NCBI GenBank assembly: GCA_031399025.1
Contig: JANNOJ010000022.1
Coordinates: 124,001 to 188,000, forward strand
Direction: 5' to 3'
Source: CBDBZL01 sp031399025
GTDB lineage: Bacteria; Pseudomonadota; Alphaproteobacteria; Sphingomonadales; Sphingomonadaceae
DNA: 64,000 bases
Both the position numbers and the translations under genes were made by a program. How positions within the stretch are numbered: the first letter of the stretch is position 1; each line of letters opens with the position of its first letter. Positions 16,209-22,493 of the stretch are shown here, in pieces. The notes beneath the pieces are model-generated. The model worked only from the letters and a program-made list of their open reading frames with translations. It made no database searches and was not told the origin of the DNA.

Positions 16209-16775
16209 GTGGCGCTGCTGGACCGCGTCAAGGAGCGCACGGGCACCGACCTGTCCAACGGCGAGCTCACCGCGATGATCGACGCGATCACCGAGGAGCT
16301 CAACTTCCGCTTCGGCACGGCGGGGGAGATCACCGTCGACCTGGGGGATTTCGTCGATCCCCACTCGGCGATGCTGCGCACCCTGCGGCTGATCCGTCCG
16401 GCCGACCCGGGGCTGCCGATCGTCGTGGTGGAGATCGACCCCGGCAACAGCGGCGCGCCCGAGGCCGAGCGGGTGCTCGATCCGGCCGACTTCGACCTGG
16501 TGCACGGCGGGCGCACGCTGCGGCGCCTGGCGAGCGGGCCGAACGCGGCCAGCTATTGGGCGCCGATGGTGCGCGTCACCTACACCCCCACCGGCGAGGC
16601 GGCGGCGCGCGAGGAGGCGACGATCAAGCTGGTGCAGCTGGCGCTCAGCTACCGCGGCAGCCTGGTGAACGAGCGCGCCGGCGACTACGAGTTCACCCTC
16701 GATCCCGACCACGCCCGCCAGCGCGAGGCGATCTTCGCCGCCCTGGCGCAGCGCCAGTCGATGGTGATGGCGTGA
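16209..16775 (+). CDS. Head-tail connector (adaptor) protein
   Basis: 188 residues, GTG start. Position (first after the capsid block, before head-closure and tail-completion genes) and length fit the gp6/gp15-type adaptor that binds the portal. Sequence evidence is modest: a helical start, a central beta region (ITVDLGDFVDPHSAMLRTLRLI) and a helical end. It overlaps the next GTG by 4 bases. Confidence 0.6.
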   Translation: MALLDRVKERTGTDLSNGELTAMIDAITEELNFRFGTAGEITVDLGDFVDPHSAMLRTLRLIRPADPGLPIVVVEIDPGNSGAPEAERVLDPADFDLVHGGRTLRRLASGPNAASYWAPMVRVTYTPTGEAAAREEATIKLVQLALSYRGSLVNERAGDYEFTLDPDHARQREAIFAALAQRQSMVMA

Positions 16776-16981
16776 CGCGCCCCGGCAGCTTCGAGAAGCT
16801 CGAAATCAGCGCGGAGCGCCTTCGGGAGCTTATGGATAGCAAGGAAACGTTCTCCGAAGTCGACGCCGATGCGCTCGTCGAGGCCGCCAACGAAGGTCTC
16901 GTTGCGCTCTACGAATTCGAAAAGCTGCTCAACGATATCCTCAAAGATATCCTCGCCGATTTCAAGGAGCGCAAGGAGTGA
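16772..16981 (+). CDS. Small acidic helical phage protein
   Basis: 69 residues, GTG start, overlapping both neighbours by 4 bases. It is almost entirely helical and rich in Glu, Leu and Asp. The DNA is less GC-rich in third positions than the flanking genes. No family recognised. Confidence 0.55.
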   Translation: MTRPGSFEKLEISAERLRELMDSKETFSEVDADALVEAANEGLVALYEFEKLLNDILKDILADFKERKE

Positions 16982-17325
16982 TCGGCGGGCGGCTGATGAT
17001 GCGCGCGCAGCTCGAGCGCGACCAGGCGACCGCCACCGACGCCTGGAACCAGCGGGTCGAGCCCGACTTCCAGCCCGTCGGCGCGCCGCTGGCGTGCTTC
17101 GTCTGGTCGCGCTCGAGCCGCGAGGACGTCAACTCCGACCGCTCGGCCGCGCTCGAGGACCTGCGCGGGATGTTCGCGCTCGGCGCCGACCTGCGCGCCG
17201 GCGACGAGCTGGTCGCGGTCACCGACCGGCTCGGGTTCACGGTTCACTTCGGTCGGCTCAAGCTCGAGGGGCCGGCGCAGTTCAAGCATACCCACCTCGA
17301 AGTCGCGCTGCGGCGGATCAGCTGA
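16978..17325 (+). CDS. Putative head-closure / head-tail joining protein
   Basis: 115 residues, GTG start overlapping the previous stop. A small mostly-beta protein with a conserved-looking centre (AGDELVAVTDRLGFTVHFG) and a final strand (HTHLEVALRRI), in the position of stopper proteins such as SPP1 gp16 or HK97 gp9. The assignment rests mainly on size and order. Confidence 0.6.
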   Translation: MIGGRLMMRAQLERDQATATDAWNQRVEPDFQPVGAPLACFVWSRSSREDVNSDRSAALEDLRGMFALGADLRAGDELVAVTDRLGFTVHFGRLKLEGPAQFKHTHLEVALRRIS

Positions 17326-17822
17326 TGGCGATCTCGCGGCAGTCGCTGGTGTGGAAGGGCGGCGAGCTCACCGAGAAGATGCGCGCCGCCCAGGTCAAGG
17401 GCGTTAACTCGACGATGGCTGCCGGCGTCGATCGGGCGAAGGAGCACCACCCCTGGAAGAATCAGACCGGAATCCTTGAGGGCAGCTACCAGGTCGCCGA
17501 GTACGCCAAGGAAGTCTCTGGCGGAGTCGAAGGGTCCTGGGGCTCGCTCGATAACGAGTACGCCCTCATCCAGGAGCTCGGCGGCACGATCAAACACCCA
17601 GGCGGCACGCCCTACTTTATCGACGCCGACACCAAATTGGCGGTGTTCGTGTCGAGGAAAGCTCCGGGCGCCGGGGATCTGCCCAAGACAAAACCACACG
17701 ATATCACGCTGCCCGCGCGTCCGGCGCTCCGCCCTGCAGCCGACTTCATCTACCCGAGCCTGCCGCAGAATATCCGGATCTCATTTGAGGGGGGCACAGG
17801 GCCCTACAAGGCCGATGGCTGA
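17325..17822 (+). CDS. HK97 gp10-like tail completion protein
   Basis: 165 residues. The family pattern is visible: an N-terminal helix (MRAAQVKGVNSTMAAGVDRAK), HPWKNQTGILEGSY, then NEYALIQELGGTIKHPGG and the closing ARPALRPAADFIY. These proteins sit at the head-tail interface. ATG at 17325 shares a base with the preceding TGA, and the 3' end overlaps the next gene by 8 bases. Confidence 0.8.
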   Translation: MAISRQSLVWKGGELTEKMRAAQVKGVNSTMAAGVDRAKEHHPWKNQTGILEGSYQVAEYAKEVSGGVEGSWGSLDNEYALIQELGGTIKHPGGTPYFIDADTKLAVFVSRKAPGAGDLPKTKPHDITLPARPALRPAADFIYPSLPQNIRISFEGGTGPYKADG

Positions 17823-18234
17823 CACCCTGGCGGCCGTCGTCGCGATCCTCTCGGCCGACACGGGCCTGGCCGCCGAGGTGGGCAGCCGGATCTACGGCGG
17901 CGAGCTGCCGGCCGAGCAGGCCGGGCCGCGCCCGCTCGCCGCGCTGGTGGCCAGCGTCTCGGGCGGCGTCTCGCTCACCGGCGACACCTACGCCGAGTTC
18001 GACACCCGCCGCTTCGACCTGTTCGCCTACGGCCGCACCCAGAGCGAGGCGGTGCGCCTGGCCGACCGCGCCGAGCTGGTGCTGCGCCGGGTGCGCCGCG
18101 GGGTCTTCGCCGGGGTCCTGGTGCACTGGGTCAGCTCGGCCGGCGGGGCGACCGACGGGCGCGACCCGGCGCTCACCTGGCCGCGCGCCTTCCGCTCTTT
18201 CCAGATCGCCCACGCGCTGGAGCCGGTCGCGTGA
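17815..18234 (+). CDS. Tail terminator / completion protein (DUF3168 type)
   Basis: 139 residues with the DUF3168 layout: a start of VVAILSADTGLAAEVGSRIYGGELP, a central SLTGDTYAEFDTRRFDLFAYG strand block and an acidic helix. Such proteins cap the tail tube at the head side. Order (gp10-like, then DUF3168, then tail tube) is standard. Confidence 0.82.
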   Translation: MADTLAAVVAILSADTGLAAEVGSRIYGGELPAEQAGPRPLAALVASVSGGVSLTGDTYAEFDTRRFDLFAYGRTQSEAVRLADRAELVLRRVRRGVFAGVLVHWVSSAGGATDGRDPALTWPRAFRSFQIAHALEPVA

Positions 18235-18260
18235 CCGCCGCCAGCCAACTTTGCCCCGCG

Positions 18261-18297
18261 CGGCCGGACGCAAAGCCGGTTCCCGCCTTTGCTGGCC
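18261..18297 (+). terminator. Hairpin before the tail tube gene
   Basis: GCAAAG pairs with CTTTGC, extended on the outside by CGGCC with GGCCG. It lies in the 88-base gap before the tail tube gene, whose own ribosome-binding site GGAGG follows. Probably a processing or partial termination site. Confidence 0.35.
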
Positions 18298-18322
18298 GTC
18301 GCTCACTCGAGGAGGTTTCCCA

Positions 18323-18919
18323 ATGAGGCCGTACGAAATCATCATGGCGCCCTACACGGTGTGGCTCGCGCCCGCCGGCACCGCCTTCCCGCTGATCACC
18401 GCCGCGCCAGGCGCGGGCTGGGTGCGGATCGGCACCAACGGCGATGCCAATTACGGCACCGGCGTCACGGTGACCCACAATCAGACCTTCGAGGAGGCGA
18501 TCCCGGAAGGGGCCAACGCCGCGGTCAAGGCGAGCCGGGTGGAAGAGCAGCTGATGGTCGCCTTCACGCTGTGGGATCTGTCCATCGAGCAGTACGCCCT
18601 GGCGCTCAACGACGCGACGGTCACCACCGTGGCGGCCGGCTCGGGCACCGCGGGCACCAAGTCGATGGGGCTCTCAATGGGCTTCGGGGTCACCGAGCAC
18701 GCGCTGCTGGCGCGCGGGGTTTCCCCCGAGAACGACGCGATGGTGGCGCAATACGAAGTGCCGCGGGTCTACCAGCGCGGCAATCCGGCGCCGGTCTACT
18801 CCAAGCGCTTGCCCTCGGGTCTGGCGTTCGAGTTCAAGGCGCTGGCCGACCTCGACGCCGCCAGCGACACCGAGCGCTTCGGCCGGGTCGTGCACCAGCA
18901 CCAGGCGCCGCTGCCATGA
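18323..18919 (+). CDS. Major tail (tube) protein
   Basis: 198 residues, with a strong GGAGG site 7 bases before the ATG as expected for an abundant product. A beta-rich protein beginning IIMAPYTVWLAPAGTAFP, with WVRIGTNGDANYG and later VYQRGNPAPVYSKRLPSG. Position between tail terminator and tail chaperone identifies it. It overlaps the next gene by 4 bases. Confidence 0.83.
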   Translation: MRPYEIIMAPYTVWLAPAGTAFPLITAAPGAGWVRIGTNGDANYGTGVTVTHNQTFEEAIPEGANAAVKASRVEEQLMVAFTLWDLSIEQYALALNDATVTTVAAGSGTAGTKSMGLSMGFGVTEHALLARGVSPENDAMVAQYEVPRVYQRGNPAPVYSKRLPSGLAFEFKALADLDAASDTERFGRVVHQHQAPLP

Positions 18920-19377
18920 GCGATCGGGCGACGCCGCTGCTCGACCTTTCGACGCTGGTCGCGCGGCCGGCCATCGCGATCGACGGCACGCGCTATTCGA
19001 TGCGCTCGCCGGCCGAGCTGTCGATCGTCGAGAGCCACCGCTTCGCGCTCCTCGCCGACCGCGCCAACGCGGCGCAGCGGCCCGGCGGCGACGTGGCCGA
19101 GTTCGAGCTCGCGATCGACGAGATCGCCACCGGCGTGCTGGTCGACGTGCCGCCCAAGGTGTTCGCCAAGCTGACCGGCGCGCAGAAGCTGCAGGTGGCG
19201 GAGGTTTTTACCGGGCTTCTGCTGCGGACACGCCTGAGGGCGGCAGGAGCGATCGACCAGGCGATGGGCCACCCCTTGACTGGGGTGAGGTCCTCCCCCG
19301 GCTCCAGCGGTTCTTCGGCGGCACCGCCCGCGACTGGCTGGAGGGCACGCCTGTCGCAGCTGTTCGCGCTTACGTGA
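18916..19377 (+). CDS. Tail assembly chaperone, short (unshifted) form
   Basis: 153 residues in the position of lambda gpG. The first ~110 residues are well behaved (LVDVPPKVFAKLTGAQKLQV and so on). The last ~30 (RSSPGSSGSSAAPP) look like out-of-frame coding. The -1 frame is open through this region and continues with convincing protein to 19628, so the two frames are probably joined by programmed -1 frameshifting, as in lambda G/GT. Confidence 0.8.
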   Translation: MSDRATPLLDLSTLVARPAIAIDGTRYSMRSPAELSIVESHRFALLADRANAAQRPGGDVAEFELAIDEIATGVLVDVPPKVFAKLTGAQKLQVAEVFTGLLLRTRLRAAGAIDQAMGHPLTGVRSSPGSSGSSAAPPATGWRARLSQLFALT

Positions 19378-19628
19378 CGATGCTTTCGCGCCTGCAAGCA
19401 GAAGAACGCCTGGCCGGGTTGAACGACGCCGCGGTCGCCGCCGGCCGGGTCGACCAGTTCGACGCCGCCCGGCACCTCGAGGGGCTCGAGTCCGCGGCGC
19501 GCGGAGCGGGACGCTCGGCGCCGGCGCGGGCGAGCGCCGGCCAGCTGGCGGGAATGGGGATCGGCCTCGTGAGCGTGCCGGCCAACGACGTCTCGGAGCC
19601 CGCTGAGAAGGCTTTGAGCGATGGCTGA
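19272..19628 (+). CDS. -1 frameshift extension of the tail chaperone (GT-like)
   Basis: In the -1 frame the sequence reads LDWGEVLPRLQRFF, then GGTARDWLEGTPVAAV and a helical tail to 19628, with no start codon before 19374. This is clearly coding, so it must be reached by a shift from the frame of 18916. Two possible slip points are seen: the C4 run at 19272-19275 (joining GHP to LDWGE) and the T5 run at 19205-19209, which follows an internal GGAGG. The fused product would be about 236 residues and should link tube subunits to the tape measure. A simple indel is the alternative. Confidence 0.7.
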   Translation, partial: PLDWGEVLPRLQRFFGGTARDWLEGTPVAAVRAYVTMLSRLQAEERLAGLNDAAVAAGRVDQFDAARHLEGLESAARGAGRSAPARASAGQLAGMGIGLVSVPANDVSEPAEKALSDG

Positions 19629-19649
19629 AAGGCCTCTTTTCACGGCGGT

Positions 19650-19671
19650 CCTACCGCTCCGCTACTTGAGG
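19650..19671 (-). repeat. Phage dispersed repeat, inverted copy
   Basis: Its reverse complement carries AGTAGCGGAGCGGTAGG. It lies in the 50-base gap before the tape measure. Seven-base direct repeats (TGGCTGA at 19622 and 19680) flank the surrounding 51 bases, and the second one supplies the present start of the tape measure, as if a short element had been inserted at an older start codon. Confidence 0.7.
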
Positions 19672-19678
19672 ACGTGCC

Positions 19679-21697
19679 GTGGCTGAGTCTCTGGGCGACG
19701 CGCTCCTCTACCTGCGCACCGACGATCGCGAGTTCACCGCCGGTGTCGCCAAGGCCGAGGGCCAGGCGCGGCAGCTGAGCGGCACGCTCGACAAGACCGC
19801 GGCGAGCGCCGACCGGGCGGGTGCGCAGCTCGCCGGCACCGGCCAGCGCGCGTCGACCGCGGGGGCGCAGTTCGATCAGGCCGGGCAGCAGGTGGTGAAG
19901 TCGTCCGGCGCCCAGCGGGCCGGGCTGCAGCAGCTGACGATGAATCTGAACGATATGGCGACGATGTACTCGCTCGGCGCCCGACCGATGCAGATCTTCG
20001 CCTCGCAGAGCGGCCAAGTTACCCAGGCGCTGCAGTTGGTGGCCGGCGGCGGCAAGGGCGTGCTCAGCATCCTGGGCAGCCCGTGGGTGCTGATGGCCAC
20101 CACTGCGGCGACGGTGCTGCTGCCGCTGATCAGCAACCTGCTCGGGACCGAGGACGCGCTCGACAAGGTCGGGGACGCGGCCGAGGACGCGATGGCCAAG
20201 CTCAGCGAGGCGGTGACCCAGGCCAACCAGTTCCAGGGCGCGATCGACGCCAATCAGAAGAAGCTCATCGAGGGCCTGGCCGCCGAGGCGAAAGCGACCG
20301 AGGAGCTCCGCCAGGTCAGGCAGACTCTGGGCAACGTGTCGCTTTCCGGGCCGGAAGATCGCGGGACCCGAGCGGAGTTCACCCGGCGCATCGAGCGGCT
20401 CGAGGGCGAACGCGACGCGGCGCGGGCGCAGGTCGCCGAGGCCAGGCAGGGCTTCGCGAACATAGACGGCCTACGCAGCGCGCAGGGCGTCCAGGAGGCC
20501 AATCAGGAGCGTTTCCGCGACACGCCCGATCGGCCGGACCGGGTGCGCGAGCCGCGTGCCGACCGCACCGCGGAGCGCGAGGCGCTGCGGCTCGAGCGGA
20601 CGGGAGAGCAGCACCAGAGCCGGCTCAACTCGCTGCAGGAGCAGACGATCTCACTGCGGCTGCAGATGGTCGACACGGTCGACGCGCGCGCCCAGCTCGA
20701 ACACGAGGCGCTCAGCAGCGCCGTCGCCGAGCAGTTCCGGCAGATCGAGGCGAACCAGGATCTGAGCCTGGAGCAGAAGAACGAACAGCGCAGCCGCGTG
20801 CAGCTCAAGGAGGGCCTGGAGCGCCAGCTGATCGAGCAGCGGAAGAGCGAGGACCTGGCGGCGCAGCAATTGGAGATCGCCCGGGTCTCGATCGCCGGTG
20901 AAACCGAATTGGCCCAGTTGACGTCGCGCCTGGCCGACACTCGCGAGGAACGCCGCGCGGCCGAGCTCGAGATCCTCGACCTCGCCTACGAGCAGCGACG
21001 CCTGGAGCTGGCGCAGGTGCGCGACCACGCCGACAGCGAGGTCGCGCGCCGCAACGCCGAAACCGAGCTGGCGGGCCTCGACGTGCTGCAGGCCGGCGAG
21101 CGCGAACTGGTCAACCGCGAGAACGCGAGCCCGACCGAGCAGTACCTGCGCGACCTCGAGAACGTGGGCAAGAACCTCGATGACGAGCTGTCGAGCGTGG
21201 CGATCGACGGGCTCGAGCTGCTCCAGGACGAGCTCGCCGACACCATCCTCGGCGCCCAGTCGCTGGGCGATATGTTCACCGACGTCGCCGACTCGATCGT
21301 CGCCGACCTGTTGCGGATCGCGATCCAGCAGGCGATCATCGAGCCCTTGTCGAGCGCCCTGCTCGGCGGCGGCAGCGGCGAGGATGGCGATAGCGGGGGG
21401 TCGGGCCTGCTGGGCGGGCTGTTCGCGGGCCTGTTCGCGGGCGGCGGGCTGATCCCCACTGGCCAGTTCGGGATCGTCGGCGAGCGCGGGCCCGAGGCGG
21501 TGATCGGCACCACCAGCGGGGCGCGGGTGCTCTCCAATGCCGACACGCGAAGCACGGGCGCGCTGGGCGGCGGCGGCTCGAGCGTCACCCTCAATTTCAA
21601 CGGCGCGGTCAGCAACGGCGCCGAGGTCCGCCGCTCCGCCGCGCAGGCCGGGGCCGCGCTCTCGCGGGTGCTCGCCCAGGGGAGGCGGGGGCAGTGA
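19679..21697 (+). CDS. Tail tape measure protein
   Basis: 672 residues, GTG start. N-terminal part with DDREFTAGVAKAEGQ, then hydrophobic segments (about 120-165), a long Gln/Glu/Arg-rich coiled coil (190-500) and a lambda-H-like C-terminal region with ADLLRIAIQQAIIEPL, a Gly-rich stretch and GGLIPTGQFGIVGERGPEAV, the common end motif of tape measures. At roughly 1.5 angstrom per residue this length predicts a tail near 100 nm. It sets tail length and may be ejected with the DNA. Confidence 0.9.
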   Translation: MAESLGDALLYLRTDDREFTAGVAKAEGQARQLSGTLDKTAASADRAGAQLAGTGQRASTAGAQFDQAGQQVVKSSGAQRAGLQQLTMNLNDMATMYSLGARPMQIFASQSGQVTQALQLVAGGGKGVLSILGSPWVLMATTAATVLLPLISNLLGTEDALDKVGDAAEDAMAKLSEAVTQANQFQGAIDANQKKLIEGLAAEAKATEELRQVRQTLGNVSLSGPEDRGTRAEFTRRIERLEGERDAARAQVAEARQGFANIDGLRSAQGVQEANQERFRDTPDRPDRVREPRADRTAEREALRLERTGEQHQSRLNSLQEQTISLRLQMVDTVDARAQLEHEALSSAVAEQFRQIEANQDLSLEQKNEQRSRVQLKEGLERQLIEQRKSEDLAAQQLEIARVSIAGETELAQLTSRLADTREERRAAELEILDLAYEQRRLELAQVRDHADSEVARRNAETELAGLDVLQAGERELVNRENASPTEQYLRDLENVGKNLDDELSSVAIDGLELLQDELADTILGAQSLGDMFTDVADSIVADLLRIAIQQAIIEPLSSALLGGGSGEDGDSGGSGLLGGLFAGLFAGGGLIPTGQFGIVGERGPEAVIGTTSGARVLSNADTRSTGALGGGGSSVTLNFNGAVSNGAEVRRSAAQAGAALSRVLAQGRRGQ

Positions 21698-21703
21698 CGA
21701 CGG

Positions 21704-21725
21704 GCTCAAGCAGCGCAGCGGTAGG
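21704..21725 (+). repeat. Phage dispersed repeat
   Basis: Core AGCAGCGCAGCGGTAGG, six bases after the tape measure stop; a second, more diverged copy follows at 21737. Confidence 0.7.
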
Positions 21726-21736
21726 CTGCAAAAGCG

Positions 21737-21758
21737 TCTCGAGCAGCGCCGCGGGAGG
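21737..21758 (+). repeat. Phage dispersed repeat, diverged
   Basis: Core AGCAGCGCCGCGGGAGG, ten bases before the ATG of the DUF2460 gene. It may also provide that gene's ribosome-binding site (GGGAGG). Confidence 0.6.
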
Positions 21759-21767
21759 CCGCAAGCA

Positions 21768-22427
21768 ATGGCGCTGATGCTCGCCTCGCCGCTGTTCGAC
21801 GACGTGCTGTTCCCGCTCGCGATCAGCCGGCGCAGCACCGTCGGCCCCGAATTCTCGACCGAGATCACCGAGACCGACGGCGGCTTCGAGCACCGCAACC
21901 AGAACTGGCAGGGCGGCCGGCTGCGCTTCGACGTCGCGCCCGGCGTGCGGATCGGCGCCGATTACGACACGCTGTTGGCCTTCTTCCGCTGCCGCGCGGG
22001 TGCCGCGCGCGGCTTCCGCCTGTGCGACTGGACCGACGATCGCTCGTGTCCCTGGGGCCAGGCGCCCGCGCCCACCGACCAGCTGCTTGCTACCGGCGAC
22101 GGCGCGGGGCAGTTCTTCGAGCTCGTCAAGACCTACGTCTCGGGGCCGGTGAGCCAGGGACGGCGGATCACCCGGCCGGTCGTGGGCAGCGTGCGGGTGG
22201 CGCTGGGCGGGGTCGAGCAGTCGGCCGGGCCCGGCGCGACCTGGGCGGTCGACCACGACACCGGGATCGTCACCTTCCTCGATCCCCCGCCCGCCGGCGT
22301 GGCGGTGACCGCGGGGTTCCGCTTCGACGTGCCGGCGCGCTTCGGCACCGACAGCCTGGCGCCGACCTGGCTGTTCGAGGACGCCCATCAGGTCCCCGAG
22401 ATCCCGATCGTGGAGATCCGGGAGTGA
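21768..22427 (+). CDS. DUF2460 distal tail protein (GTA gp12-like)
   Basis: 219 residues of the DUF2460/TIGR02217 family known from the Rhodobacter gene transfer agent and related siphophages. It shows FPLAISRRSTVGPEFSTEI, the YDTLLAFFRCRAGAARGFRL core with DWTD, and a final strand region ending in IVEIRE. It forms part of the baseplate hub ring beneath the tail tube. It starts a tail-tip gene order that matches GTA (DUF2460, DUF2163, NlpC/P60, tip protein). Confidence 0.9.
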   Translation: MALMLASPLFDDVLFPLAISRRSTVGPEFSTEITETDGGFEHRNQNWQGGRLRFDVAPGVRIGADYDTLLAFFRCRAGAARGFRLCDWTDDRSCPWGQAPAPTDQLLATGDGAGQFFELVKTYVSGPVSQGRRITRPVVGSVRVALGGVEQSAGPGATWAVDHDTGIVTFLDPPPAGVAVTAGFRFDVPARFGTDSLAPTWLFEDAHQVPEIPIVEIRE

Positions 22428-22469
22428 AAGCCGCGAAGTCCACAAGCGTACCGACGCCGAGCCGCCCGC

Positions 22470-22491
22470 TCTCCAGTAGCGGAGCGGTAGG
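22470..22491 (+). repeat. Phage dispersed repeat
   Basis: Core AGTAGCGGAGCGGTAGG, two bases before the GTG of the next gene, so it overlaps the place of its ribosome-binding site. Confidence 0.7.
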
Positions 22492-22493
22492 AC

